Source of the DNA: Oscillospiraceae bacterium
Lineage (GTDB): Bacteria; Bacillota; Clostridia; Oscillospirales; Ruminococcaceae
NCBI GenBank assembly: GCA_017472735.1
Contig: JAFUOD010000002.1
Span: 1-64,000 of the forward strand
Length of the DNA: 64,000 nucleotides
Direction of reading: 5' to 3'
Made by a program: the position numbers and the translations under genes. How positions within the stretch are numbered: position 1 is the first letter of the stretch; every line of letters begins with the position of its first letter. The notes beneath the pieces were generated by a model. It ran no database searches, was not told the DNA's origin, and saw nothing but the letters and a program-made list of their open reading frames with translations. Positions 15,962-24,596 of this stretch are shown in pieces.

Positions 15962-17293
15962 ATGCTTTTTGAGATTTCTCGCCGTGGGCTTGTAAGAGTC
16001 ATTTCTTTTTCGCTTGCCTTAATTTTTGTTTTGGCGGCGGCAAACTTTGTTTATATGAACAAGATTGAAAAAATGGGTTATGTTATCGAATCGGGTTACC
16101 GTGAGGCTGTTGAGGAGCTTGCCGCAAGCGCCGACAAGATATCCTCGGCTTTAACAAAGGGCAAATACTCGAATGATGCCGCAATGATGGCGCGCCTTTC
16201 AAGCGAGCTTATAACTTCGGCAGACACAGCCAAAGAGGCGCTTTTAAAACTGCCTGTTTCGTCTATCGACTTAGAGGGCACAAACAAATTTCTTTCGCAG
16301 GTGGGTAACTATGCTTACTCTCTCAGCGAAAAGGCCGCAAGAGGGGACGCTCATGAAATTTCAGATACCGACAACTTAAACGCATTAAGCGATGCGGCAA
16401 CCGAGTTCAGCAAGGCGCTGTGGGAGCTTAAGGGCAAGATACTCTCGCAGGACGAGGATCTATCAGAAATCTTTGACGACCTTGAGGACTTTAAGTTCTT
16501 AGAGGATCTGACTAACCTTGAAAGCGGCTTTGACGAAATGCCAAAGCTTATTTATGACGGCCCTTATTCCGACCATATTCTTGAAAAGACTCCCAAAATG
16601 ACCGAAGGCGCCAAAGAGATAAGCGCAGAAGATGCCGCCGAAAAAGCGGCAAAGCTTTTGAACCTTGAAGCGTGGGAGCTTAAGGCGAGCGAAACGGGCG
16701 AGGAGGGCAAAATGCCGTCGTACTGTTTTTGGTCGGAAAACGGCTATGCCGCAGTTACCAAGCAGGGCGGTTATTTGAACTATATGATAAAATCGCGAAA
16801 TGTGCTTGATGACGAAATAGAAAACAAAGAAGCTTTGCGCCTTGCAAGACTTTACCTTGAATCGCTGGGCATTGAGAATATGCAATCGACCTATTACGAG
16901 GAATATAACAACGTTTTGTGCGTTAACTTTGCTTATACTGACGGCGATGTTATCTGCTATACCGACCTTATTAAGGTCTCGGTCGCACTTGATAACGGCG
17001 AGATTCTGGGCTTTGACGCAAGAGGCTTTATTGTAAACCATTATGACCGTGACCTTCCCGAGCCGACAATTTCTCAGGTAGAGGCACAGCAAAAGCTCTC
17101 ACCTTTCCTCAGTGTCACCTCAACACAGCTTGCGCTTATCCCCTCTGACTCTGTAGAAGAAAAGCTTTGCTGGGAGTTTAAGTGTCAATCGGACGATGAC
17201 GAAGCGATTTTGGTTTATATAAACGCGCAAACAGGTGAAGAGGAAGATATTCTTATTCTGTTGATTTCGGATGACGGTACGCTTACCGTTTAA
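15962..17293 (+). CDS. ypeB: Germination protein YpeB
   Basis: A 443-aa protein with an N-terminal membrane anchor (VISFSLALIFVLAAANFVYM). A helical region is followed by the diagnostic PKLIYDGPYSDHIL segment near residue 200, and then two to three PepSY-like repeats, for example ISAEDAAEKAAKLL and KEALRLARLYLESLGIENM. In Bacillus YpeB stabilises the spore cortex-lytic enzyme SleB and the PepSY part may inhibit it. Here no sleB lies next to it within the window, which differs from the usual sleB-ypeB pair. AAAAGGAG precedes the ATG. The gene is strong evidence that the organism forms endospores. Confidence 0.9.
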   Translation: MLFEISRRGLVRVISFSLALIFVLAAANFVYMNKIEKMGYVIESGYREAVEELAASADKISSALTKGKYSNDAAMMARLSSELITSADTAKEALLKLPVSSIDLEGTNKFLSQVGNYAYSLSEKAARGDAHEISDTDNLNALSDAATEFSKALWELKGKILSQDEDLSEIFDDLEDFKFLEDLTNLESGFDEMPKLIYDGPYSDHILEKTPKMTEGAKEISAEDAAEKAAKLLNLEAWELKASETGEEGKMPSYCFWSENGYAAVTKQGGYLNYMIKSRNVLDDEIENKEALRLARLYLESLGIENMQSTYYEEYNNVLCVNFAYTDGDVICYTDLIKVSVALDNGEILGFDARGFIVNHYDRDLPEPTISQVEAQQKLSPFLSVTSTQLALIPSDSVEEKLCWEFKCQSDDDEAILVYINAQTGEEEDILILLISDDGTLTV

Positions 17294-17395
17294 AATAAGC
17301 GGCTGCGAAAGAGCCTCCCTTATGTTAAGGGAGGTGTCAGCGCAGCTGACGGAGGGATAAGCCGCCTAAGCGGGTTATTAAGCTTGCAGTTTTGC
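17294..17395. repeat. Palindromic intergenic repeat, copy D
   Basis: After ypeB come the hairpin CCTCCCTTATGTTAAGGGAGG (17313-17333), the mini-palindrome TCAGCGCAGCTGA (17337-17349), and GGAGGGAT. The outer words AAGCGGCT and AGCCGCCTAAGCGG enclose it. The same CTCCCTTxTGTAAAGGGAG theme returns near 19826 and 43851. I recall similar palindromes as abundant in other gut Clostridia but could not check this here. Confidence 0.6.
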
Positions 17396-17422
17396 AAAAC
17401 CACCTGTATATCGGGTGGTTTT
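17396..17422 (+). terminator. Terminator downstream of ypeB
   Basis: AAAACCACC pairs with GGTGGTTTT around an 8-base loop. Confidence 0.75.
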
Positions 17423-17502
17423 CTTGTCCTTTTTGCAAGTTTTTAAGACAAAAGGGCGAAGTTTTTGTGCAATATATACAACTAACCGTCAATTTTTTTG
17501 GA

Positions 17503-17531
17503 TTGCCATTTATGATAAAATGTTATATAAT
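17503..17531 (+). promoter_or_regulatory. Promoter of the EF-G-like gene
   Basis: TTGCCA (17503-17508), a 17-bp spacer and TATAAT (17526-17531). The remaining AT-rich leader of about 100 bases before the TTG start shows no recognised RNA element. Confidence 0.72.
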
Positions 17532-17629
17532 TTAATGGTAACGTTGATATTTATTGTGTAAAACTTATAAATTCAGTTTGTAATTCTTTTAAATATCCAC
17601 GCAAATGTAACCCGATTGGAGAGATTAAC

Positions 17630-19699
17630 TTGAAAAACTATGACAGCGCACACATTAAAAACATAACCCTTGCGGGCCACTCCGCTTCAGGTAAGACTTC
17701 TCTTTGCGAAGCACTGCTTTTTAAAGCAGGCGCTACCGACCGTTTAGGAAAGACTTTGGACGGAAATACCGTTTCTGACTATACACCTATTGAAGTTGCA
17801 AAAAAGTGTTCAATTTATACCGCACTTGCTTCTTACGAGAAGGACGGCAATAAGGTGAACATTCTTGATACTCCCGGCTTGTTCGACTATGCTTCGGGCA
17901 TGATCGAAGGCGTTTACGGCTCGGACTGTGTTATGATCACGGTTTCGGCTAAGTCGGGTATTCACGTTGGCACTAAGAAGGCTTATGACTGTGCTGTTCA
18001 GTACAAAAAGCCTCATATGTTTGTTGTAACAAAGATCGACGACGAAAATGCAAACTTCTCTAACGTTTTAACAAACCTTAAGACCGAATTCGGTTCGACC
18101 GTTTGTCCCTTGGTGGTTCCGCTTATTAAAGATAATAAGATCGTTTCTTATTATGACCTCTTGCACGAAAAGAACTATAAGTACGGCGCAAAGGGCGAAA
18201 GAATCGACGCCGGCGAACCCGATCCTACATACCGTATAGACGGCTTGCTTGAAGCTATTGCTGAAGCAGTTGCCGAGACTGACGAAGACCTTATGATGAA
18301 GTTCTTAGAGGGTGAAAAGCTTACTCTTGACGAGCTTGCTTCGGGCGTTAAGAACGGTCTTGCAAACGGCATGATCACCCCTGTTGTTCCTGTTTCCTCA
18401 ACCAATTTGGACGGCGCAGACATTCTTTTGGAACTCATCTCTAAGCTTGTTCCTACCGCTGCCGAAACCGGCGCTGTTAAGGCTGTTGACGCTGACGGCA
18501 ACGAGGTTAAGGTGGAATATGACGTTAATGCTCCTTTGTCTGCATTCGTATTTAAAACTGTTGCCGACCCGTTTGTCGGCAAGATGTCCTTTATCAAGGT
18601 TATCAGCGGTAAGCTTGAAAGCGGTAAGGAAGTTGTTAATGCAACAACCGGCTCGACCGAAAAGGTTGGTAAGCTTATTACTCTTGTTGGCAAAAAGCAG
18701 ATAGATTTGGGCGTGGCAGTTGCAGGCGATATTGTTGTAGCCACCAAGATGAACATTAACACCAACGATACTATTTGTGATTCGTCCCGTGTTGTTTCGT
18801 TTGAAAAGCTTACATTCCCCAGACCTTGCTACTCGCTTGCAGTAAAGGCAAAGAGCCAGGGCGACGAATCCAAGATCTCTACCGCTATGCAGAGACTTTT
18901 GGAAGAAGACCTTTCTATCTCTTACAAGCAGGATGAAACCACCTTCGAGCAGATCCTTTCAGGTTTGGGCGAACAGCACATCGAATCGACTCTCTCGAAG
19001 CTTAAAACAGGCTTTGGCGTTGAGGTTAACACTTCTGTTCCCAAGGTTTCTTATAAAGAAACCATCCGTAAAAAGGTTAAGGTTCAGGGCAGACACAAGA
19101 AACAGTCGGGCGGTCACGGACAGTTCGGTGACGTTTGGATCGAATTCGAGCCTTGCGACAGCGATGACCTCGTATTTGAAGAAAACGTATTCGGCGGCGC
19201 AGTTCCCCGTAACTTCTTCCCTGCAGTTGAAAAGGGCTTGCAGGATTGCATGAAGAAGGGCGTGCTGGCAGGCTTCCCTGTTGTTGGCTTAAAGGCTACG
19301 TTGGTTGACGGCTCTTACCACCCTGTTGACTCCTCGGAAATGTCCTTCAAGCTTGCTGCTTCTATTGCTTTTAAAGAGGGTATGAAGCAGGCTAACCCTG
19401 TTCTCTTGGAACCCATTGATATGCTTTCTGTAACTGTTCCCGATGAAAACACCGGTGACATGATGGGCGAGCTTAACAAGAGAAGAGGCCGCGTTTTGGG
19501 CATGGCTCCTGCTAACAAGAAGGGCAACACCACTATCGAAGCAGAAGTTCCCGAAAGTGAAGTTCACGACTTTGCAATGCTCGTTCGTCAGATGACCAGA
19601 GGCAGAGGCGAATTCACACTTGAAAAGCTCCGTTACGACCAGCTCCCTGCTATGCTTGTTGATGATGTTATCACCAAGTTCAAGGTTGAGGAAGATTAA
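17630..19699 (+). CDS. Elongation factor G-like GTPase (EF-G paralogue)
   Basis: A 689-aa translational GTPase with the five-domain EF-G layout. G1 is GHSASGKT near residue 20, G3 is DTPG near 82, and G4 is TKID rather than the usual NKxD. Domain II follows at about 290-375. Domain IV holds KKQSGGHGQFGDVWIEFEP, and domain V ends GRGEFTLEKLRYDQLP. The Ser-rich P-loop and TKID place it with EF-G-like paralogues found beside a true fusA, whose role in translation is uncertain. The gene is isolated, not in a ribosomal protein operon, which also speaks against the housekeeping fusA. The start is TTG, with GGAGAG six bases upstream. Confidence 0.85.
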   Translation: MKNYDSAHIKNITLAGHSASGKTSLCEALLFKAGATDRLGKTLDGNTVSDYTPIEVAKKCSIYTALASYEKDGNKVNILDTPGLFDYASGMIEGVYGSDCVMITVSAKSGIHVGTKKAYDCAVQYKKPHMFVVTKIDDENANFSNVLTNLKTEFGSTVCPLVVPLIKDNKIVSYYDLLHEKNYKYGAKGERIDAGEPDPTYRIDGLLEAIAEAVAETDEDLMMKFLEGEKLTLDELASGVKNGLANGMITPVVPVSSTNLDGADILLELISKLVPTAAETGAVKAVDADGNEVKVEYDVNAPLSAFVFKTVADPFVGKMSFIKVISGKLESGKEVVNATTGSTEKVGKLITLVGKKQIDLGVAVAGDIVVATKMNINTNDTICDSSRVVSFEKLTFPRPCYSLAVKAKSQGDESKISTAMQRLLEEDLSISYKQDETTFEQILSGLGEQHIESTLSKLKTGFGVEVNTSVPKVSYKETIRKKVKVQGRHKKQSGGHGQFGDVWIEFEPCDSDDLVFEENVFGGAVPRNFFPAVEKGLQDCMKKGVLAGFPVVGLKATLVDGSYHPVDSSEMSFKLAASIAFKEGMKQANPVLLEPIDMLSVTVPDENTGDMMGELNKRRGRVLGMAPANKKGNTTIEAEVPESEVHDFAMLVRQMTRGRGEFTLEKLRYDQLPAMLVDDVITKFKVEED

Positions 19700-19710
19700 T
19701 AAACAGAACT

Positions 19711-19738
19711 ACCTCCCGCTATTATAGCGGGAGGTTTT
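19711..19738 (+). terminator. Terminator after the EF-G-like gene
   Basis: ACCTCCCGCT (19711-19720) pairs with AGCGGGAGGT (19726-19735), followed by TTT. Confidence 0.88.
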
Positions 19739-19749
19739 GCGTTCTACCT

Positions 19750-19815
19750 CATTCATTATATCAGCAATGGGTATTCATGTACTTTGGCCGGATAGTTAAC
19801 GAAAACACAGGTGAT
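19750..19815 (-). pseudogene. Very degenerate spoIVB 3'-end-like remnant (outer copy)
   Basis: Read on the minus strand this gives VFVNYPAKVHEYPLLI then a stop. It shares GTTAACGAAAAC (plus strand) with the better-preserved remnant near 19990. Only the VFVN core is convincing, so homology to SpoIVB is suggested mainly by its position and by the shared core. Confidence 0.35.
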
Positions 19816-19825
19816 GTGATAATAC

Positions 19826-19936
19826 CCACCAAAGGCTCCTCTTGTGTAAAGAGGGTTGCTGAGCGTAGCGTGGCTGGTGGATTGACAACCCCTCCGCCCC
19901 TGCGGGGCACCTCCCCTTACACAGGGGAGGATTTAA
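19826..19936. mobile_element. MITE-like palindromic repeat, copy E
   Basis: The ends GCTCCTCTTGTGTAAAGAGG and CCTCCCCTTACACAGGGGAGG are imperfect inverted repeats of each other. They enclose about 65 bases containing GCTGAGCGTAGCGTGGC, CCCCTCCGCCCCTGCGGGG and no open frame. Size, terminal inverted repeats and related copies at 17313 and 43851 fit a small non-autonomous element or REP-type sequence. No transposase is seen in the window. Confidence 0.5.
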
Positions 19937-19941
19937 GCCGC

Positions 19942-20030
19942 AGCTTCCAGCATATTCTCAATAAAAATCCCATATCCCATTGTAGGGTCGTTAACGAAAA
20001 CGTGGATATAATAATGATGCCGACGAGCGC
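19942..20030 (-). pseudogene. Frameshifted remnant of the 3' end of spoIVB
   Basis: On the minus strand this encodes HVFVNDPTMGYGIFIENMLEA. The intact SpoIVB further on ends HVLVGDPARGYGIFIENMLDA. Over 63 gap-free bases (19944-20006 against the matching part of 21324-21386) I count 44 identities. Upstream of the His the frame is shifted (LVGIII in another frame), so this is not a working gene end. It lies just outside the 3' end of the XRE gene, on the far side from intact spoIVB. Confidence 0.65.
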
Positions 20031-20042
20031 AACTGCAAAATT

Positions 20043-21149
20043 TTATTCTTTTGTCTTATCCTCCACGGCATACGGGCGGTACTTGTTAAGAATCGCGTGA
20101 AACCGCGCATTCTCACGATAGCAGTCAAACGTAAAGCGCGGCTCAGAAAGCCTTTCAAGGACCCAGTAAACACCGTTGCATTTACAACCATCCCAGATTG
20201 TGCGCATATCAAAGGTATGACCACGCAGTAAAACAGAGGTATGTTCCACAACGGAATCATCCGTTTCATCCAGCACTTTTTCGTGCTTAAAGCAAAGCTC
20301 CAGTGCATCAAGCGCGGTAGATACCTGTCCCTCCTCCGAGTGATACCGATACAGCGACAAATATATATCCGCCATGACACTGTGACAGCCACAATGGTCA
20401 AAGCCGGGATAGATCGCTTCCGCCGCTGTGCACATCCGCTCCAAAATTTCGATGCGCTCGGTATTGGTAAGCTCCGTTCTCTGTACTGCAATCTGACAGG
20501 AAAACCACAGAAGATTTTCCATTGCACGGTCAATAAATGCAGCCATTGCGTGAAAATCGCGTTCGTCACCGTCCGGATAGATACAGCAGCTCATGAACTG
20601 TCTGCAATCATTGAGATCGGGCAGGCGGGATACCATTTCCGTTGCTTTTTCATATTCTCCACAATTAGCGTATAAGACCACAAGCCATGTGATGGCATCA
20701 TAGCGGCGTGCATCCTCCGTACATTCGCTGAGAATGTACTGGCACAGTGACTCGACCTCGTCTTTCACTCGATGCACATCATCTGTATCCATCAACGCAG
20801 TGATATACCAGCAGATTATTCGGAAATCGTACGGAAACGCGCCGTATGCTTCTCTGGCAAGTGTATTTTTCGATGCATGATCACCGATATGCCGATAATG
20901 CTCCAGACGCGCAATGATCTCCTGAATTTTCTGCTCCTGTACTTCGGCATTACGTCCCATCAATGTGTCCAGTGACACATCGAAAAACTCTGCAAGTGGA
21001 ATAAGAAATGTAATATCCGGATAGCCTTCGCACCGTTCCCATTTTGATACAGATTGCGGTGCAACACCTAAATACTCTGCAAGTTTCTCTTGTGACAGAC
21101 CACGTTTCAAGCGCAGATCTTTGATTATTTTTCCAAACGATAATGTCAT
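20043..21149 (-). CDS. XRE-family regulator with helical-repeat C-terminal domain
   Basis: A 368-aa protein. Residues 1-65 are a Cro/C1 HTH (IIKDLRLKRGLSQEKLAEYL, then VAPQSVSKWERCEGYPDI and FFDVSLDTLMG). The rest is all-helical with TPR-like helix pairs (CWYITALMDTDD, ITWLVVLYANCGEYEKA, MADIYLSLYRYHSEEG), as in peptide- or stress-responsive XRE regulators. Several Cys and His residues cluster there (SCCIYPDGD, FDHCGCHS). The ATG at 21149 is preferred because the ATG at 21170 sits before the AAAGGAG site. Its base use (many CCG, CAT and TCC words) seems different from its neighbours. It lies between spoIVB and degenerate spoIVB 3' ends, so it was probably acquired. The target is unknown. Confidence 0.8.
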   Translation of the reverse strand: MTLSFGKIIKDLRLKRGLSQEKLAEYLGVAPQSVSKWERCEGYPDITFLIPLAEFFDVSLDTLMGRNAEVQEQKIQEIIARLEHYRHIGDHASKNTLAREAYGAFPYDFRIICWYITALMDTDDVHRVKDEVESLCQYILSECTEDARRYDAITWLVVLYANCGEYEKATEMVSRLPDLNDCRQFMSCCIYPDGDERDFHAMAAFIDRAMENLLWFSCQIAVQRTELTNTERIEILERMCTAAEAIYPGFDHCGCHSVMADIYLSLYRYHSEEGQVSTALDALELCFKHEKVLDETDDSVVEHTSVLLRGHTFDMRTIWDGCKCNGVYWVLERLSEPRFTFDCYRENARFHAILNKYRPYAVEDKTKE

Positions 21150-21287
21150 TCTATTTTTCTCCTTTAACATTATTGATTTAGACTCCGGAATCTGTTTAAA
21201 TTATAACGCATAATTCTTTGCTTATCAATAACCGCTGTTTGGAATTACCTCAACGCAAAAGCGAAATTTCTATTCAGGATAGAAAAT

Positions 21288-21308
21288 GGCGGGAGACAAG
21301 CTCCCGCC
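21288..21308 (-). terminator. Terminator of spoIVB
   Basis: GGCGGGAG and CTCCCGCC pair around ACAAG. On the minus strand it is followed by ATTTTCT. It sits directly behind the spoIVB stop. Confidence 0.75.
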
Positions 21309-21314
21309 CTATGG

Positions 21315-22496
21315 TTACGATGCTGCGTCCAGCATATTCTCGATGAAGATCCCGTACCCGCGGGCGGGATCCCCGACGAGGACGTGGGTCACAGCGCCCA
21401 CAAGCTTGCCGTCTTGAATGATAGGCGAGCCTGACATTCCCTGCAAAATTCCGCCTGTTTGTGCCAAAAGCTCGGGGTCGGTTACCTTAATTACAAGGTT
21501 TTTGGTTTTAAGGGTGGTGCTGTGCGAAACCCTCTCGATCTCAATATCGTAGCACCGGGGTTGGTTGCCGTCGATGGTTGTATAAATCTGCGCCTCGCCC
21601 TCTTTAACGTCTGACTTAAAAGCAATAGGTATGCCGCTGCCGTAGTTTTGCCAATAATTAATTGTGCCAAAAATTCCGCAGTCACAGTTTTTTGAGATTT
21701 TGCCTGCCGCAAGACCCGAAACAAACCTGCCCAAAAGCTCGCCGGGGGCACCTGCAATTCCTTTTTCAAAGCCCGTTATGGTGCAGTCAACAATCTCTCC
21801 CGAGCCAAGAGGCATTGTTTTTGCGGTATCAAAGTCTGAAATAGGATGACCGAGTGCCCCGAAAGCACCTGTTTCGGGGTCGATAAAGGTAAGTGTGCCA
21901 ATGCCTGCCGAGCTGTCACGAATTAAAAGCCCTGCTTTATAAGTTCCCTCTGCTGAAGAAAAGACGGGAGTGAGCGTAGATTTGATCTCTTTTCCGTTGC
22001 GAACAAGGGTTATTTTAATGTCGGTGCCCTTGCTTTCCATAATTAGGTTTGCAAACTGCTGTGATGACGTTATCTTTTCGCCGTTTGCATATATAATATT
22101 GTCTCCTGCCTGAATACCTGCATTTTTTGCCGGGTCACAGCCGTTTTCAACTTCACAGGTCGAAACGACCATAATTCCGTCGGTTAAAAGCTTAATGCCC
22201 ACAGGCGTGCCGCCGGGAATCAGCACAGGGGCGTCGGCTTTTGTTATGCTTGCATTTTTTATAGGTATAAGCCCATAGAGCTTAAGGGTTACAATCTCGG
22301 CTTGAGTGCTTTCAGAGGCTAAAGCCGTGCCGCTTGCCGGCTGAGCCGTTATATTTAAACCGCAGGCAAATTCACTTTTCTCGCCCGAGACATAGTAGCT
22401 GTCGGGCAGAACCGAGCCGTAATAGCCTACGAATAGCATTAAAGCGAGCGACATAACACCCAAAACTGTCGCCGCACGTTTTATAAATTTATTCAT
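21315..22496 (-). CDS. spoIVB: SpoIVB serine peptidase (sporulation checkpoint protease)
   Basis: A 393-aa protein with a membrane/signal segment (AATVLGVMSLALMLFVGYYG), a PDZ domain at about residues 120-185 (NAGIQAGDNIIYANGEKI), and an S55 peptidase domain. The catalytic His is in FGALGHPISD and the catalytic Ser in GILQGMSGSPIIQDGK. In Bacillus, SpoIVB is made in the forespore, crosses the inner membrane and cleaves SpoIVFA, releasing pro-sigma-K processing. No spoIVF or spo0A gene is seen beside it. The intact 3' end (GYGIFIENMLDAAS) is duplicated in decayed form about 1.4 kb away, beyond the XRE gene. Confidence 0.93.
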   Translation of the reverse strand: MNKFIKRAATVLGVMSLALMLFVGYYGSVLPDSYYVSGEKSEFACGLNITAQPASGTALASESTQAEIVTLKLYGLIPIKNASITKADAPVLIPGGTPVGIKLLTDGIMVVSTCEVENGCDPAKNAGIQAGDNIIYANGEKITSSQQFANLIMESKGTDIKITLVRNGKEIKSTLTPVFSSAEGTYKAGLLIRDSSAGIGTLTFIDPETGAFGALGHPISDFDTAKTMPLGSGEIVDCTITGFEKGIAGAPGELLGRFVSGLAAGKISKNCDCGIFGTINYWQNYGSGIPIAFKSDVKEGEAQIYTTIDGNQPRCYDIEIERVSHSTTLKTKNLVIKVTDPELLAQTGGILQGMSGSPIIQDGKLVGAVTHVLVGDPARGYGIFIENMLDAAS

Positions 22497-22611
22497 TCTT
22501 CCTCCGTTGTGTGTTTGATTTACTTTGATATTTTAAGCAACACGGGGGCAAATAATCGCTTTAAAAAGCAAGTATTATTTTCATTGTCAGTTTTGTAATT
22601 AAAAATTAGGG

Positions 22612-22641
22612 TTGAATGTTTTGACCTTGTTGTGCTATAAT
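22612..22641 (+). promoter_or_regulatory. Promoter of the small membrane protein and murI genes
   Basis: TTGAAT (22612-22617), an 18-bp spacer and TATAAT (22636-22641). It is probably shared by the following cluster, as no terminator separates these genes. Confidence 0.55.
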
Positions 22642-22682
22642 TAATATGTATTGACAAATCTCAGTTTTGAAAGGACAATATC

Positions 22683-23171
22683 ATGGCAAAGGGCAAAACC
22701 AAGTCGGTTAAAAACCGTGAGAAAGAGCCGTTTTTAATTCTTTTGGCAAAATCGGCAATGACGATTTTGTTTTTGTGGTCGGGCTTTTTCTGGAGCGGAG
22801 TTTCTATAATTAATTTTTACGGATATTCTCCCGAATATTCATACCGTGCAACTGGATTTTTGGCAGGCTCGCTTTTAATGCTTACGGCGCTTATTCTGTG
22901 CTATGCACGACTTTACATAATTCAGCTTCCGTTTACGGTTGCAGGACTTATACCGTTTTTGAAAATGGCAGGAGAGCTGATCGATGAGGTTGTTGAACAT
23001 CCCGAGCTGACATACAGACCTCCCTCTTATGAGCTTAGATATATGCCTATGATTGCATTTGCGGTGTTAAGCGTTGCTTTGGCAATGGAGGCTGTTTGGA
23101 AGATGATTTCTAAGCGAATGGAAGCGAAAAACGAGTTTAACAACCGCCCCTCAAAGAGTATTCTTGACTAA
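22683..23171 (+). CDS. Uncharacterised integral membrane protein
   Basis: A 162-aa protein with a basic N-terminus and about four hydrophobic segments: LAKSAMTILFLWSGFFWSGV, RATGFLAGSLLMLTALILCY, IIQLPFTVAGLIPFL and MPMIAFAVLSVALAMEAVW. A polar Pro/Tyr-rich segment (ELTYRPPSYELRYMP) lies between the last two. AAAGGA precedes the ATG. The gap to murI is 49 bases and there is no terminator, so co-transcription is likely. I do not recognise a family. Confidence 0.7.
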   Translation: MAKGKTKSVKNREKEPFLILLAKSAMTILFLWSGFFWSGVSIINFYGYSPEYSYRATGFLAGSLLMLTALILCYARLYIIQLPFTVAGLIPFLKMAGELIDEVVEHPELTYRPPSYELRYMPMIAFAVLSVALAMEAVWKMISKRMEAKNEFNNRPSKSILD

Positions 23172-23220
23172 AACGAGCATATAATTTATATAATTAAAAA
23201 ATCTTTGTTTAGGAGAACAT

Positions 23221-24033
23221 ATGACAGACAGAAACAGCGCCATCGGAGTTTTCGATTCGGGCATAGGAGGTTTAACTGCCGTTAAAGAGCTTGCAAAGCT
23301 TTTACCGAATGAGAATATCATTTATCTGGGTGATACAGCCCGTGTGCCTTACGGTTCGAAAAGCCGTGACACCATTTATAAATATGCGGCACAGGATGTT
23401 AAATTTTTGCAAAGTTACAATGTTAAAATGTTCATTGCCGCCTGCGGCACGGTTTCGAGCGTTTTGGCAGATGATAACGACTTTTGCGATGGGCTTTACA
23501 CAGGAGTTATAAGACCTACTGTTGATGCCGCTTGCAATTTGACAAAAAACAAAAAAATCGGCGTTATCGGCACAGCGGCAACAATTAGAAGTCGAAGCTA
23601 TGAGCGCTTTATAAAAGAGATCATCCCCGAGTGCGAGGTATATTCAAAAGCGTGCCCCATGTTTGTGCCGCTTGTTGAAAACGGTTACATTGAAAAAGGC
23701 TGTATCCCGACTGAAGAAATCGCGCGCGAATACTTGATGCCGTTAAAAGAGGCAGGTGTTGACACTCTCATTCTGGGCTGCACACACTATCCTTTGCTTT
23801 GTGATATTATATCGGGCATTATGGGTGAGGGCGTTGCGCTTATATCCTCGGGCGGAGAAGCAGGCAAATTTGCAATGAAGGTTTTAAAAGAGAAAAAACT
23901 TTTATCGGACAGAAAAGACAAAGGCAGAATTGAGCTTTATTGCACCGACAGTGCCGAGCTTTTTGAGGAAAACGCACAGCACTTTTTAAACGGGCTTGAT
24001 AATGTGACAATTAGAAGCTGTTCGCTTGACTGA
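23221..24033 (+). CDS. murI: Glutamate racemase
   Basis: A 270-aa enzyme that makes D-glutamate for peptidoglycan. IGVFDSGIGGLTAVKEL opens the protein, and LGDTARVPYGSKS follows. The two catalytic cysteines are C75 in AACGTVSS and C187 in LGCTHYPLL. AACGTVSS replaces the more common ACNTAS form, a variant that keeps the Cys. TAGGAG is 7 bases before the ATG. It is followed almost directly by a DUF1934 gene, a pairing I recall from other Firmicutes. Confidence 0.93.
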   Translation: MTDRNSAIGVFDSGIGGLTAVKELAKLLPNENIIYLGDTARVPYGSKSRDTIYKYAAQDVKFLQSYNVKMFIAACGTVSSVLADDNDFCDGLYTGVIRPTVDAACNLTKNKKIGVIGTAATIRSRSYERFIKEIIPECEVYSKACPMFVPLVENGYIEKGCIPTEEIAREYLMPLKEAGVDTLILGCTHYPLLCDIISGIMGEGVALISSGGEAGKFAMKVLKEKKLLSDRKDKGRIELYCTDSAELFEENAQHFLNGLDNVTIRSCSLD

Positions 24034-24036
24034 TTT

Positions 24037-24468
24037 TTGGGAGTGATTAAAATTAAAGACGTAATGATTACAATAAAGGGGATTCAGCGTGTTGATGATG
24101 AGGTTAACGAAACCGAAATCATAACCGAGGGCACGTTTGAAGTAACCTCGGACGGCTATGAGATTAAATATAACGAATCGGACGCCACGGGCTATGACGG
24201 CTCGGCCTCGCTTTTAAGAATTAACGGCTCAAGATTTCAGCTTGAACGAACAGGCGCTGTTACAAGCGAGTTGGTTATTGAGCTTGGTAAAAAGAATTTC
24301 TGCCATTACGGCACGCCATATGGAGACATGGTGGTGGGAGTTCAGGCGAAGTTTGTAAAATCTCATTTAACCGACATGGGCGGAAGTGCCGAGGTCGGCT
24401 ATGTTTTAGATGTTAACGCTGTTTTAATGGGCGAATATGAACTTTGGCTTGAGGTCAAGCCGAAATAA
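24037..24468 (+). CDS. DUF1934 (YwiB-like) beta-barrel protein
   Basis: A small protein of about 143 aa of the lipocalin-like DUF1934 family: VMITIKGIQRVDDEVNETEI, YEIKYNES, LLRINGSRFQLERTG and a final YELWLEVKPK. The function of the family is unknown. The start is uncertain. TTG at 24037 overlaps no site, GTG at 24043 overlaps GGGAG, an ATT at 24052 would be well spaced from GGGAG, and the first ATG is at 24064. The reading frame begins 3 bases after the murI stop, so the two genes are surely co-transcribed. A terminator follows. Confidence 0.75.
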   Translation: MGVIKIKDVMITIKGIQRVDDEVNETEIITEGTFEVTSDGYEIKYNESDATGYDGSASLLRINGSRFQLERTGAVTSELVIELGKKNFCHYGTPYGDMVVGVQAKFVKSHLTDMGGSAEVGYVLDVNAVLMGEYELWLEVKPK

Positions 24469-24478
24469 CAAAAAATTA

Positions 24479-24514
24479 AGCGACGGGATTCCTTGATTAT
24501 CCTGTCGCTTTTTT
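24479..24514 (+). terminator. Terminator after the murI operon
   Basis: AGCGACGGGAT pairs with ATCCTGTCGCT with one mismatch, then TTTTTT. Confidence 0.85.
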
Positions 24515-24596
24515 GCATATATTTTTATTTAAAAGAAATAATAAGTGCGAGAACAAAACTCACTCAAAAATATTTAAATATTGAAAGGAAAGCAAA

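Noticed and set aside
17630-19699. Tetracycline-resistance ribosomal protection protein (TetM-type)
   Set aside because: TetM types are about 640 aa with a different start and G-motifs. This 689-aa protein has the EF-G-like GHSASGKT and TKID and the SGGHGQFG domain IV motif.
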